This document shows positions 33,516-43,026 of a stretch of 64,000 nucleotides of DNA, piece after piece. A program made the position numbers and the translations under genes. Origin of the DNA: Nocardiopsis alborubida (lineage in GTDB: Bacteria > Actinomycetota > Actinomycetes > Streptosporangiales > Streptosporangiaceae); the NCBI RefSeq assembly GCF_012396365.1, contig NZ_JAAXPG010000028.1:1-64000 (forward strand), given 5' to 3'. Each line of letters opens with the position of its first letter. Position 1 is the stretch's first letter. The notes under the pieces are model-generated. The model was not told where the DNA came from and did no database searches. It saw only the letters and a list, made by a program, of their open reading frames with translations.

Positions 33516-36461
33516 ATGTCGGACACCTGTTCAATGGCCGCCATGAAGCACGAAGGGCGCCCTCAGCCCTGGAAGGACCGCCTCTCCGAGGCCGCTCGCC
33601 GCGCGTGGGCCAAGCACGACTTCGACTCCAACGCCTGGCTTCCCCTCTACCGTCACATGGCCGACAGCGCCGCCGTCGCCACCAGGCTCTGGGACGAGTG
33701 GCTCCCCGCGCAGGTCCGCGACCACGTCAGCCGCGCACTCCCCAAGGGCGAGGACGACGCCCGCACCCTAGCCGTCTGGCTCGCCGCCACCCACGACATC
33801 GGCAAGGCAACCCCCGCCTTCGCCTGCCAGGTCGAAGACCTCGCGGACGACATGCGCCGCGAGGGTCTGGAGATGCCCCTCCAGAAGCAGATGGCCAACC
33901 GCGAACTCGCCCCCCACGGCCTCGCGGGACAGCTCATCCTCCGGGACTGGCTCGTCGCGAACCACGGCTGGAAGGCCCGCGACACCCACCAGCTCACCGT
34001 CGTCGCCGGAGGCCACCACGGAGTTCCGCCCGGCTACTCGGCCATCGACGAACTCGACCGGCGCCCCCGGCTCCTCCGCACCCCCGGCCACGAGCGCGCC
34101 TGGACCTCCGTCCAGACCGAACTCCTCGACACCGCCGCCCGCGTCACCGGAGCGGCCGAACGCCTCTCCGACTGGAACTCCCTCAAGCTCCCGCAGACCG
34201 TGCAGGTCCTGCTCACCGCCCTGGTCATCGTCGCGGACTGGATCGCCAGCAACCCCGAACTGTTCCCCCTCTTCCCGGGAGCGGGCGGGCGCAGCACCGA
34301 CCCCGAACGCACCCGCGAGGCCTGGCGCCTCCTCGGCCTCCCCCGACAGTGGAAGGCCGAGGAGCCCGGCGGCACCGCGGCGGAGCTCTTCTCGGAACGC
34401 TTCGCCCTGCCCGAGGGTGCGACCGTCCGCCCCGTCCAGGAGCAGGCGGTCGAGGCCGCGCGGCGGATGTCCGGCCCCGGCCTGATGATCGTCGAGGCCC
34501 CCATGGGGGAGGGCAAGACCGAGGCGGCCCTGGCCGTGGCCGAGATCTTCGCGGCCCGGTCCGGCGCGGGCGGCTGCTTCGTCGCCCTCCCCACCATGGC
34601 CACCAGCAACGCCATGTTCGGGCGCTACCTCACCTGGCTCGACCGCCTCCCCGGAATGCCGGAGGAGGCCGCCTCCGTGTTCCTCGCCCACTCCAAGGCA
34701 CACCTGAACGAGGAGTTCACACAGCTCATGGGCGGCGGACGCCGCCTGGCCGACGACACCGACCGCGACGCCGGGGACGGCGGATCCGGCGCGGGCCGCA
34801 CCCCCCGCACCCCCGCCGCCCTCACCGCCCACCGCTGGCTCCGGGGCCGCAAGAAGGGCATGCTCTCCTCCTTCGCCGTCGGCACCGTCGACCAGCTCCT
34901 CTTCACCGGCCTCAAGAGCAAACACCTGGCCCTGCGCCACCTGGCCATGGCGGGCAAGGTGGTCGTCATCGACGAGGCCCACGCCTACGACACCTACATG
35001 AACGCCTACCTCGACCGCGCCCTGTCCTGGCTGGGCAGGTACGGCGTCCCCGTGGTCGTCCTCTCCGCGACCCTGCCCGCCGGGCGCAGGCGCGAGCTGG
35101 CCGAGGCCTACACCGGCGCCTCGGGGGAGGGGTACGAGGAGATCGGGAAGGCTCGCGCCTATCCCCTCATCACCACGGCCGAGGTCGGCGCCGCGCCCCG
35201 CCTGCACACCCCCGCCGCCTCCGGCCGCGCCACCGACGTGGTCGTGGAACCCCTGTCCGACGACCTCGACGCGCTCACCGCGCGCCTGGAGCACGCCCTG
35301 GCCGACGGCGGCTGCGCCCTGGTCGTGCGCAACACCGTCGCGCGCGTCCACGAGGCCGCCGCGCACCTGCGCGCCCGCTTCGGCGCCGACACGGTCACCG
35401 TCACGCACTCGCGCTTCCTCGCCCTGGACCGCGCCGCCAACGACGACGCCCTGGTGGCCGACTACGGGCCGCCCGCCAAGGTCGCCGAACTGGGCGGGGA
35501 GCGCCCCACCCGCCACATCGTGGTCGCCAGTCAGGTCGTGGAGCAGTCCCTGGACGTGGACTTCGACCTCCTGGTCACCGACCTGGCCCCCGTCGACCTC
35601 CTGCTCCAGCGCATGGGCCGCCTGCACCGCCACCCGCGCGGCCGGGACCAGTCCGACCGGCCCGAGCGCGTGCGCCGGGCCCGCTGCCTGGTCACCGGCG
35701 TGGACTGGGACGAGGCGCCGCCCGCGCCCGTGCGGGGTTCGCGGACGGTCTACGGGCAGTACCCCCTGCTCCGCTCCCTGGCCGTGCTCCGCACCCGCCT
35801 GGAGTCCGGTGCCGCGGACGGGGACTCCGCCCGCACGGTCCGCCTCCCCGAGGACATCAGCCCTCTCGTCCAGGACGCCTACGGCGACCAGGACCCCGCC
35901 CCCGGCGCCTGGCAGGAGGCGATGGCCGAGGCCCTCGACGCATACGAGACCGAACAGGCGCGCAAGGGCGAGAAGGCCGAGACCTTCCTGCTCAAACCGG
36001 CGGCCCGGGACGGTCGCGCGCTCATCGGCTGGGTCGAGGCCGGGGTCGGCGAGGCCGAGGACACCCAGGCCGGCAGGGCCCAGGTCCGCGACACCCGCGA
36101 CAGCCTGGAGGTCCTGGTCGCCCGCCGCGCCGCCGACGGCACCGTGACCACCGTTCCCTGGCTGGCGGACGGGCGCGGCGGACTGGACCTGCCCACCGGC
36201 ACCGCGCCGCCGCCCGCCTCCGCGCGGGCCCTGGCGGCCTCCGCGCTCCGGCTGCCCTACCAGTTCACCTTCCCCAAGGAACTGGACCGGGCCATCACCG
36301 AACTCGAAACCGACCTCGTCCTCGCCTGGCAGACCAAGGACGCCCACTGGATCGCCGAGGAGCTCGTCCTCTTCCTGGACGAGGACGACCGCGCCGAACT
36401 CGCCGGATTCCGACTGCACTACACCCCGACCGACGGACTGGAGGTCCACCGTGCCGACTGA
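33516..36461 (+). CDS. cas3: Cas3 nuclease-helicase, type I-E
   Basis: About 981 residues. The N-terminal HD nuclease domain has THDIGK (about 92-97) and GGHHG. The SF2 helicase has Walker A EAPMGEGKTE (about 327), the DEAH box VIDEAHAYD (about 485), SATLP (about 517), SQVVEQSLDVDFD and QRMGRLHRHPR (about 697). It degrades DNA unwound from a Cascade-marked target. The start is uncertain: ATGs at 33516, 33534 and 33543 are in frame and none has a strong ribosome site. It heads the eight-gene cas operon and its TGA overlaps the cse1 start. Confidence 0.95.
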   Translation: MSDTCSMAAMKHEGRPQPWKDRLSEAARRAWAKHDFDSNAWLPLYRHMADSAAVATRLWDEWLPAQVRDHVSRALPKGEDDARTLAVWLAATHDIGKATPAFACQVEDLADDMRREGLEMPLQKQMANRELAPHGLAGQLILRDWLVANHGWKARDTHQLTVVAGGHHGVPPGYSAIDELDRRPRLLRTPGHERAWTSVQTELLDTAARVTGAAERLSDWNSLKLPQTVQVLLTALVIVADWIASNPELFPLFPGAGGRSTDPERTREAWRLLGLPRQWKAEEPGGTAAELFSERFALPEGATVRPVQEQAVEAARRMSGPGLMIVEAPMGEGKTEAALAVAEIFAARSGAGGCFVALPTMATSNAMFGRYLTWLDRLPGMPEEAASVFLAHSKAHLNEEFTQLMGGGRRLADDTDRDAGDGGSGAGRTPRTPAALTAHRWLRGRKKGMLSSFAVGTVDQLLFTGLKSKHLALRHLAMAGKVVVIDEAHAYDTYMNAYLDRALSWLGRYGVPVVVLSATLPAGRRRELAEAYTGASGEGYEEIGKARAYPLITTAEVGAAPRLHTPAASGRATDVVVEPLSDDLDALTARLEHALADGGCALVVRNTVARVHEAAAHLRARFGADTVTVTHSRFLALDRAANDDALVADYGPPAKVAELGGERPTRHIVVASQVVEQSLDVDFDLLVTDLAPVDLLLQRMGRLHRHPRGRDQSDRPERVRRARCLVTGVDWDEAPPAPVRGSRTVYGQYPLLRSLAVLRTRLESGAADGDSARTVRLPEDISPLVQDAYGDQDPAPGAWQEAMAEALDAYETEQARKGEKAETFLLKPAARDGRALIGWVEAGVGEAEDTQAGRAQVRDTRDSLEVLVARRAADGTVTTVPWLADGRGGLDLPTGTAPPPASARALAASALRLPYQFTFPKELDRAITELETDLVLAWQTKDAHWIAEELVLFLDEDDRAELAGFRLHYTPTDGLEVHRAD

Positions 36462-38172
36462 CGCCTCCGGGCCAACGCCACCCCCACCGCGACCCGCGCC
36501 CCCACCGACGCCCCCGCCCTCCTTCGACCTGACCAGCCGCCCCTGGGTCCCCGTCCAGCGGCTCGACGGGACGGAGGCCGAGCTCTCCCTCACCGAGGTC
36601 TTCGAGCAGGCCGCGCGGATCCGGCGTCTGGTCGGCGACGTGCCCACCCAGGACTTCGCCCTTCTGCGGCTGCTCCTGGCGATCCTGCACGACGCGATCG
36701 ACGGCCCGGAGGACATCGAGGACTGGGCGGACCTGTGGAACGACGGTGACGGCGACCTTCCGGCTGACCGGGTCCGCGACTACCTCGGCGAGCACCGCGA
36801 CCGCCTCGACCTGCTGCACCCGACCGCGCCCTTCCTCCAGGTGCCGGACCTGCGCACGGCCAAGGGCGAGTACTCCTCCCTCGACCCGATCGTGGCCGAC
36901 GTCCCCAACAACGCGCGCTTCTTCACCATGCGCGCGCACGGGGCCGAACGCCTGGGCTTCGCCGAGGCCGCCCGCTGGCTCCTGCACGCCCACGCCTACG
37001 ACACCTCCGGGATCAAGTCCGGAGTGGTCGGCGACCCCCGGGTCAAGGGCGGCAAGGTCTACCCGCAGGGGGTGGGGTGGTCCGGGAACCTCGGCGGGAT
37101 CCACGTGGAGGGCGACGACCTGCGCGCGACCCTCCTGCTCAACCTGCTGCCCCGCGACACCGACAACCTGCGTTCGCGCCCCGACGACCGCCCGGCCTGG
37201 CGCCGGGCCCCGGCCACCGCCGAGGCACTCGGGGGAGCGGAGGCCCAGACCCGCCCCCACGGCCTGCGCGACCTCTACACCTGGCAGAGCCGACGCGTTC
37301 GGCTGCACCACGACGGTGAAAGCGTCCACGGGGTCCTGCTCGCCTACGGGGACCCGCTCACCCCGCGCAACAAGCACGACCGGGAGCCCATGACCGCCTG
37401 GCGGCGCAGCCCCGAGCAGGAGAAGAAGCTCGGTGAGGAGCAGGTCTACCTGCCCCGGGACCACGACCCCGCCCGCAGCGCCTGGCGCGGCCTCGCCGCC
37501 CTGGTCACCGGCCGCGTCCGGGGCGCCGAACAGCGCCGCGAGGCCGCGAAGATCGTGCGCCCCCGGGTGTTGGACTGGATCGCGCGCCTGACCGTGGAGG
37601 AGCACCTGGACAAGGGCTTCCTCGTCCGCGCACGCCTGGTCGGAGTTGATTACGGCACCAAGCAGTCCGTCGTCAACGAGATCGTGGACGACACCGTCGC
37701 CATGCCCGTGGTCCTGCTGCACGAGCAGGACAGCACCCTTGGTCAGACCGCGGTCGACGCGGTCAACGACGCCGAGGAGGCGGTCATGGTCCTCGGGGAC
37801 CTGGCCACCGCCCTGGCCGAGGCGGCGGGCGCGGAGACCGAGGCCCCCCGGGCCGCCGCCCGCGACCGGGGTTTCGCGGAGCTGGACGAGCCCTTCCGCA
37901 AGTGGTTGCGCGACCTGCGCCCCTCAGAGGACCCCCTCTACCCGGACGAGCAGCGCCGCGTCTGGCAGCTCAGGGCACACCGGATCGTGTCCCGGCTCGG
38001 CGACGAACTCATGGACACGGCCGGGGAGGCCGCCTGGACGGGCCGGGTCGTGGCCACCAAGAACGGCTCGGCCTGGCTCACCGCCTCCCGGGCCGACCTG
38101 CGCTTCCGCTCCGCCCTGCGCAGGGCGCTCCCGCTGACCAACACCGACCACTCCCCGCAGGAGGAGCAGTGA
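36451..38172 (+). CDS. cse1: Cse1/CasA (Cas8e), Cascade large subunit
   Basis: A 573-residue protein. After a Pro-rich lead of 25 residues it has FDLTSRPWVPVQRLDG, the characteristic Cse1 N-terminus. It then shows the HPTAPFLQVPDL segment, the GGKVYPQGVGWSGNLGGIHVEG region and the C-terminal four-helix bundle. In E. coli this subunit recognises the PAM and recruits Cas3. GTG 36451 overlaps the end of cas3 by 11 bases. The N-terminal proline run is an unusual addition compared with typical 500-560-residue family members. Confidence 0.93.
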   Translation: MPTDASGPTPPPPRPAPPPTPPPSFDLTSRPWVPVQRLDGTEAELSLTEVFEQAARIRRLVGDVPTQDFALLRLLLAILHDAIDGPEDIEDWADLWNDGDGDLPADRVRDYLGEHRDRLDLLHPTAPFLQVPDLRTAKGEYSSLDPIVADVPNNARFFTMRAHGAERLGFAEAARWLLHAHAYDTSGIKSGVVGDPRVKGGKVYPQGVGWSGNLGGIHVEGDDLRATLLLNLLPRDTDNLRSRPDDRPAWRRAPATAEALGGAEAQTRPHGLRDLYTWQSRRVRLHHDGESVHGVLLAYGDPLTPRNKHDREPMTAWRRSPEQEKKLGEEQVYLPRDHDPARSAWRGLAALVTGRVRGAEQRREAAKIVRPRVLDWIARLTVEEHLDKGFLVRARLVGVDYGTKQSVVNEIVDDTVAMPVVLLHEQDSTLGQTAVDAVNDAEEAVMVLGDLATALAEAAGAETEAPRAAARDRGFAELDEPFRKWLRDLRPSEDPLYPDEQRRVWQLRAHRIVSRLGDELMDTAGEAAWTGRVVATKNGSAWLTASRADLRFRSALRRALPLTNTDHSPQEEQ

Positions 38173-38846
38173 CCACCACGAGCACCGCCGGGTTCGTGCC
38201 CGAACTCAGGGACGTCGGGAAGCTGGTCGACGAACGCGTCCGCCAGCTCCAGGGCGGCTACCTCAAGGACCTCCCCGACGCCGTCGCCACCCTGGCCAAG
38301 CTGCGCCGGGGCGCGGGCAAGCCCATCGAGGCCGTGCCCGAACTGGTGGGGCTGACCCTGGACCACCGCTTCTACGAGCGCTTCTCCGTCTCCGACCCCC
38401 GCACCGAGGACGCCGAGGCCGCCGCGCACGAGGCGCTGACCCTCTACGCCCTGCACCAGCAGTCCAAGCGCGAGAGGGGCATGCACCGGCGCGGACGCGA
38501 CCTCGGCGGGGCCGTCCGCCGACTCATGCCCGCCGGGGACATCGACGAGCCGCTGCGCAGGAGGTTCGTGCAGGCGGGGAGCGCCGTGCACCACGCCACC
38601 CGCCTCGACCGGCTCCGGGGGATCGTCCAGCTCCTGCGCGCCGAGGACGTCCCGCTCGACTACGGACTCCTGGCCGACCAGCTCCACGACGCCCGCACCC
38701 GCCCCGGGGCCGAACGCGTGCGCCGGGCCTGGGGGCGCGGCTTCCAGGCCTACCGGCACTCGGAGGGCACCGACGCGGGCGGCACCGAGGCCGACGGCGC
38801 CACCGGCCCCCAGGGCACGGAGACCGCGACCGGCGTCTCCGACTGA
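38169..38846 (+). CDS. cse2: Cse2/CasB, Cascade small subunit
   Basis: A 225-residue, mostly helical basic protein with the Cse2 core (GAVRRLM, then RRRFVQAGSAVHHATRLDRLRGIVQLLRAEDVPLDYGLLADQL). It is present as a dimer in Cascade, binding the displaced strand. GTG 38169 overlaps the cse1 stop and AGGAGGAGCA precedes it. The last 35 residues (Gly/Thr/Ala-rich) are an added disordered tail. Confidence 0.9.
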   Translation: MTTTSTAGFVPELRDVGKLVDERVRQLQGGYLKDLPDAVATLAKLRRGAGKPIEAVPELVGLTLDHRFYERFSVSDPRTEDAEAAAHEALTLYALHQQSKRERGMHRRGRDLGGAVRRLMPAGDIDEPLRRRFVQAGSAVHHATRLDRLRGIVQLLRAEDVPLDYGLLADQLHDARTRPGAERVRRAWGRGFQAYRHSEGTDAGGTEADGATGPQGTETATGVSD

Positions 38847-38960
38847 CAAGGCCCCCACCGCCACCGGAGCCCTTTCCGGGGTCCGGCACCACCAGCCCGC
38901 TTCGCCCCCGCCCCGCCCGAGTGCGCCCGCGGGCGGGCACCGACAAGACAAGGACACACC

Positions 38961-40148
38961 ATGAGCCGCACCATTCTCGACGTGCACGTGTTGCAGACCG
39001 TGCCGCCCAGCAACCTCAACCGCGACGACACCGGCGCACCCAAGACGGCCGTCTACGGCGGCGTCCGCCGCTCCCGGGTCTCCAGCCAGGCCTGGAAGCG
39101 CGCCACCCGCCTGGCCTTCGACGCCCTGCTCGACCCCCGGGAGCTGGGCACCCGCACCAAGCGCGTCGCCGAGCTGGTCGCCTCCCGTATCCGTGAGATC
39201 GACCCGGCCATCGAGGAGGCCGCGGCGCTGGCCCTGGCCGCCGAGACCGTCCAGGTCGCCACCGGCTCCAAGATCGAGGTGCCCAAGCGCAAGGCCGACG
39301 CGGCCAAGAAGAACGGCACCAAGGAACCCGCCCCCGAGTCCGCCTACCTGATGTTCCTCAGCGCCCGCCAGCGCGACGGGCTCGCCCGACTCGCGGTGGA
39401 GGGCCGTGAGGACATCAAGGCCTTCCTCAAGGACAAGGAGAACAAGGCGCGCGCCAAGGCGGTCGCCGACACCCGCCACTCGGTGGACATCGCCCTGTTC
39501 GGCCGCATGGTCGCCGACGGCGCCGACGTCAACGTGGACGCCGCCGCCCAGGTCGCGCACGCCCTCAGCGTGCACGCCGTGGAGAACGAGTCCGACTACT
39601 ACACGGCCGTGGACGACCGCAACCCCGAGGAGGAGACCGGCGCGGGCATGATCGGCACCGTCGAGTTCAACTCCGCCACCCTGTACCGCTACGCCGCCGT
39701 GGACGTGGACCTGCTCCGCAGGAACCTGGGGGAGGGGCTGCGCGAGGACGAGCCGGTCACCGAACCGCTGCGCCGGGCAGTGGAGGCGTTCGTGCGCGGG
39801 TTCGTGGAGTCGATGCCCACCGGCAAGGTCAACACCTTCGGCAACCACACCCTGCCCGACGCGGTCGTGGTCAAGCTGCGCGGCGCGCGCCCGATCAGCT
39901 TCGTGGGAGCCTTCGAGGAGCCGGTGGAAGCGGGCGCGGGACACGTGGCCCAGGCCAGCGCGCGCCTGGCCGAGTACGTGCCGCAGGTGGAGCGGGCGTT
40001 CGGGGCGGCCGACGACGTCGACACCTGGGTGGTGCGGGTGGGGGAGCGCACCGCCAAGCTCTCCGGCCTGGGCGAGGAGGTCACCCTCCCCGAACTGGTC
40101 GAGCGGGTCGGCGCGGCCGTCGCCCAGCGCCAGGCGCCGCGGGCATGA
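38961..40148 (+). CDS. cas7e: Cas7e/Cse4 (CasC), Cascade backbone subunit
   Basis: A 395-residue protein beginning MSRTILDVHVLQTVPPSNLNRDDTGAPKTAVYGGVRRSRVSSQAWKRATR, the diagnostic N-terminus of Cas7e with its RNA-contacting loop. Later come GMIGTVEFNSATLYRYA and MPTGKVNTFGNHTLPD. Six copies form the crRNA-binding filament of Cascade. It is separated from cse2 by 114 bp, the only sizeable gap in the operon, so an internal promoter is possible there. Its TGA overlaps the start of cas5e. Confidence 0.95.
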   Translation: MSRTILDVHVLQTVPPSNLNRDDTGAPKTAVYGGVRRSRVSSQAWKRATRLAFDALLDPRELGTRTKRVAELVASRIREIDPAIEEAAALALAAETVQVATGSKIEVPKRKADAAKKNGTKEPAPESAYLMFLSARQRDGLARLAVEGREDIKAFLKDKENKARAKAVADTRHSVDIALFGRMVADGADVNVDAAAQVAHALSVHAVENESDYYTAVDDRNPEEETGAGMIGTVEFNSATLYRYAAVDVDLLRRNLGEGLREDEPVTEPLRRAVEAFVRGFVESMPTGKVNTFGNHTLPDAVVVKLRGARPISFVGAFEEPVEAGAGHVAQASARLAEYVPQVERAFGAADDVDTWVVRVGERTAKLSGLGEEVTLPELVERVGAAVAQRQAPRA

Positions 40149-40873
40149 GTGCGGTGAGCGTCCTGCCCCTGGTTCTGGCGGGCCCGCTCCAGGCCTGGGG
40201 CTCCGCCTCCCGGTTCGCCCGCCGGGGCACGGAGAACGCCCCCACCAAGAGCGGTGTGCTCGGGCTGCTCGCCGCCGCCCTGGGCCGGGACCGCACCGCC
40301 GACCTGTCCGACCTGGCGGCGCTGCGCTTCGGCGTGCGGGTGGACCAGCCCGGAATCCGCGTGCGCGACTACCAGACCGCCAAACACCTGGACACGGACA
40401 CGTCCATGCCGGTGTCGGAGCGCTTCTACCTGTCCGACGCCGTGTTCGTCGCGGCCGTGGAGGGCCCCGAGGGCCTGGTCGCCGAGCTGTACCGGGCGGT
40501 CCGCGACCCCGTCTACCTGCCCTACCTCGGCAGGCGTTCGTGCCCGCCCTCCCGCCCCGTCGACCTGGGTGAACCCGTGGCGGGCACCGTCGAGGAGGTG
40601 CTGCGTGACCAGCCCTGGCAGGCGGCCCCCTGGTACTGGCGGCGCACGGGGCGCCGCCAGGACGCACAGATCACACTGACCACGCTGGTGGACGCGGCGC
40701 CCGGGGACGGCCGGGCGGACTCGCTGCGCGACCTGCCGCTGAGCTTCGATCCGGCGCACCGCCGCTACGCCCTGCGCGCGGTGCGCTCCGGTTCGGTCGA
40801 CGCGCCGAATCCGTTCGCGCGGCGCCGGCCGGTCCCCGACCACGACCCCATGGCCGCCCTGGGAGGAAGCTGA
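40145..40873 (+). CDS. cas5e: Cas5e (CasD), Cascade subunit
   Basis: A 242-residue RAMP protein. The Cas5 N-terminal motif is LVLAGPLQAWGSASRFARRGTENAPTKSGVLGLLAAALG, followed by RVDQPGIRVRDYQTAKH and RFYLSDAVFVAAVEG. It caps the 5' handle of the crRNA. ATG 40145 overlaps the cas7 TGA, and its own TGA overlaps the ATG of cas6e. Confidence 0.95.
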   Translation: MSAVSVLPLVLAGPLQAWGSASRFARRGTENAPTKSGVLGLLAAALGRDRTADLSDLAALRFGVRVDQPGIRVRDYQTAKHLDTDTSMPVSERFYLSDAVFVAAVEGPEGLVAELYRAVRDPVYLPYLGRRSCPPSRPVDLGEPVAGTVEEVLRDQPWQAAPWYWRRTGRRQDAQITLTTLVDAAPGDGRADSLRDLPLSFDPAHRRYALRAVRSGSVDAPNPFARRRPVPDHDPMAALGGS

Positions 40874-41592
40874 TGTACCTCACCCGATTCCGGTTCAACA
40901 CCCACCGCCCCGGAGCGAGGAAGCTGCTGTCCTCGCCGCAGGCCCTGCACGCGGCCGTGATGGGCTCCTACGCCGACCTGCTGCCCAGCGATACCGGCGG
41001 CCCCCGGGTGCTGTGGCGGGTGGACCGCAACGCCCGCGCGGAGGTGTTCCTGTACGTGGTGGGCCCGAACCGGCCCGACCTGACGCACGTGGTGGAACAG
41101 GCGGGGTGGCCGACCGATCCCGCGAACACGTGGCAGACCCACGAGTACAGCGGGTTCCTGAAGAGGCTGGAGGCCGGGCAGACGTGGGCGTTCCGGCTCA
41201 CCGCCAACCCCGTGCACAGCATCCGCCGCAAGGACGGCGAGCCCACCAAGCTCACCGCGCACGTCACCCCGCGCCACCAGGCGGGATGGCTGCTCCAGCG
41301 GCAGGAGCGGTGCGGCTTCGAGGTCGTGCGCAAGGACGCTGAGCAGCAGCTCCTTCCGGGCCAGGACGAGCACGAACTGGTCGTGCACGACCGCGACGCG
41401 CGCGGCTTCGACAAGGCGGATCCGCGTCCGGACCGGCGGGGCAAGCGGATGAAGGTGCCCGTGGTCACGGCGACCTTCGACGGCAGGCTGACCGTCACCG
41501 ACCCCGACGCGCTGCGCCGCACGCTGTGCGCCGGACTGGGCCGGGCCAAGGCCTACGGTTGCGGGCTGATGACCCTGGCGCCGGTGGGCTGA
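40873..41592 (+). CDS. cas6e: Cas6e (Cse3/CasE), crRNA-processing endonuclease
   Basis: A 239-residue double-ferredoxin-fold RAMP. MYLTRFRFNTHRPGARKLLSSPQALHAAVMG contains the active-site His of the family, as far as alignment by eye shows. The C-terminal glycine-rich loop is GLGRAKAYGCGLMTLAPVG. It cuts pre-crRNA at the base of the repeat hairpin and stays bound to the 3' end. One gene should serve all four arrays because their repeats are identical. Confidence 0.95.
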   Translation: MYLTRFRFNTHRPGARKLLSSPQALHAAVMGSYADLLPSDTGGPRVLWRVDRNARAEVFLYVVGPNRPDLTHVVEQAGWPTDPANTWQTHEYSGFLKRLEAGQTWAFRLTANPVHSIRRKDGEPTKLTAHVTPRHQAGWLLQRQERCGFEVVRKDAEQQLLPGQDEHELVVHDRDARGFDKADPRPDRRGKRMKVPVVTATFDGRLTVTDPDALRRTLCAGLGRAKAYGCGLMTLAPVG

Positions 41593-41595
41593 ACC

Positions 41596-42579
41596 GTGGG
41601 GACCGTGGGAAGGCGCAGGACCTCGGGCCCGCGCGAGCTGACGAGGGTGGGCGAGCGGCTGTCGTTCCTGTACCTGGAACGGTGCGTCGTGCACCGCGAC
41701 TCCAACGCCATCACCGCCGAGGACGGGGACGGGACGCGCTACCTGCCGTCCGCGACCATCGGCACGCTGCTGCTGGGCCCGGGGACGAACGTGACCCACT
41801 CGGCGATGAGCCTGCTCGGCGAGTGCGGGGCGACGGTGGTGTGGGTGGGGGAGCACGGGGTGCGCTACTACGCGGCCGGGCGCGCGCTGACGCGCTCCTC
41901 CCGGTTGGTGGAGGCGCAGGCGACGGCGTGGGCGAACCGGCGGAGCAGGCTCGACGTGGCGCGGGCGATGTACCGGATGCGCTTCCCGGACCTGGACGTG
42001 GAGGCGCTGAGCCGTCAGGCGCTGCTGGGCAAGGAGGGCGACCGGGTCAAGGCGTGTTACCGGGAGCAGGCGGCGCGGACCGGTGTGACCTGGCGCGGGA
42101 GGCGGTACGTGCCGGGCGACCACGACGTCTCGGACCCGCCGAACAAGGCCATCACCGCGGCGGCACAGTGCTTCTACGGGGTCGCGCACGCGGTGACGGC
42201 CGCACTCGGGTGCAGTCCGGGACTGGGGTTCGTGCACTCGGGGCACGAGCGCGGGTTCGTGATGGACGTGGCCGATCTGTACAAGGTGGAGATCGGGATC
42301 CCCGTGGCCTTCGACGCGGCGGCGCAGGGGGACGAGGACGTGGACGGGGTGACGCGCAGGCTGCTGCGGGACCGGATCAACGAGGAGGGGCTGCTGGAGC
42401 GGTGCGTGCGCGACATCAAGGCTCTGTTGCTCGGTGAAGGATCGGTTGGGGCTCAGGGCGAGGCCGAGGGTGCGGGCGAGGGCGCGAACGACGATGTGGC
42501 GGACACGGTCGGCCTGGTGGGCGACCGGGGTGAGCTGCTGGAGTCGGGTTACAGCTACGCCGACGAGGTGGTCTGGTGA
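41596..42579 (+). CDS. cas1e: Cas1e integrase
   Basis: A 327-residue metal-dependent DNA integrase. It shows FLYLERCVVHRDSNAI, the ECGATVVWVGEHGVRYYAAGR region, PPNKAITAAAQCFYGVAHAV (family active-site Asn/Glu zone) and GLGFVHSGHERGFVMDVADLYK, with the catalytic His and Asp. It is longer than most Cas1e proteins because of an acidic Gly/Ala/Glu-rich C-terminal tail of about 45 residues after ALLLGEGS. GTG 41596 lies four bases past cas6e. With Cas2 it inserts new spacers next to the leader. Confidence 0.95.
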   Translation: MGTVGRRRTSGPRELTRVGERLSFLYLERCVVHRDSNAITAEDGDGTRYLPSATIGTLLLGPGTNVTHSAMSLLGECGATVVWVGEHGVRYYAAGRALTRSSRLVEAQATAWANRRSRLDVARAMYRMRFPDLDVEALSRQALLGKEGDRVKACYREQAARTGVTWRGRRYVPGDHDVSDPPNKAITAAAQCFYGVAHAVTAALGCSPGLGFVHSGHERGFVMDVADLYKVEIGIPVAFDAAAQGDEDVDGVTRRLLRDRINEEGLLERCVRDIKALLLGEGSVGAQGEAEGAGEGANDDVADTVGLVGDRGELLESGYSYADEVVW

Positions 42580-42926
42580 CGGTCGTCGTGCTCACGAACT
42601 GTCCGGCCGGGCTGCGCGGGTTCCTGACCCGGTGGCTCATGGAGATATCGGCGGGGGTGTTCATCGGCAACCCGTCGCGCCGGATCCGGGAGGCGCTGTG
42701 GGCGGAGGTGAAGGAGTACGCGGGGAACGGGAGGGCGTTGCTGGCGTACAGCGACGACTCCGAGCAGGGGTTCACCTTCCAGACCTTCGAGCATCACTGG
42801 GAGCCGGTGGACCATGAGGGGCTCACCCTGATGCATCGCCCCAAGAAGGTGCAGGAGGAGAACAGAAGGCCTCCGAAGAGCGGGTGGAGCAAGGCGTCGA
42901 AGAGGCGGCGCTTTGGTGGGAGGTGA
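42576..42926 (+). CDS. cas2e: Cas2e
   Basis: A 116-residue protein of the E. coli-type Cas2 family (MTVVVLTNCPAGLRGFLTRWLMEISAGVFIGNPSRRIREALW). A basic C-terminal extension, RPKKVQEENRRPPKSGWSKASKRRRFGG, follows the conserved fold. It bridges two Cas1 dimers in the adaptation complex. GTG 42576 overlaps the cas1 stop. Array 3 and its leader begin about 40 bp after its end. Confidence 0.94.
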   Translation: MTVVVLTNCPAGLRGFLTRWLMEISAGVFIGNPSRRIREALWAEVKEYAGNGRALLAYSDDSEQGFTFQTFEHHWEPVDHEGLTLMHRPKKVQEENRRPPKSGWSKASKRRRFGGR

Positions 42927-42964
42927 GTTGTTTTGGGTGCTTTGATGGATTGTGGTGCGGGTGT

Positions 42965-43026
42965 CCGTCTCTGAAGAAGTTGGAAAAACGGCTGCTTGCC
43001 ACTGGTAAGTTCGCAGGTCGTTGACT
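42965..43026 (+). promoter_or_regulatory. CRISPR leader 3
   Basis: It is the leader copy directly downstream of cas2. It reads GAAGTTGGAAAAACGG, then TTGCCACTGGTAAGTTCG and GCAGGTCGTTGACT, and looks identical to leader 4 over this core. It differs from leader 1 by one or two bases. Confidence 0.8.
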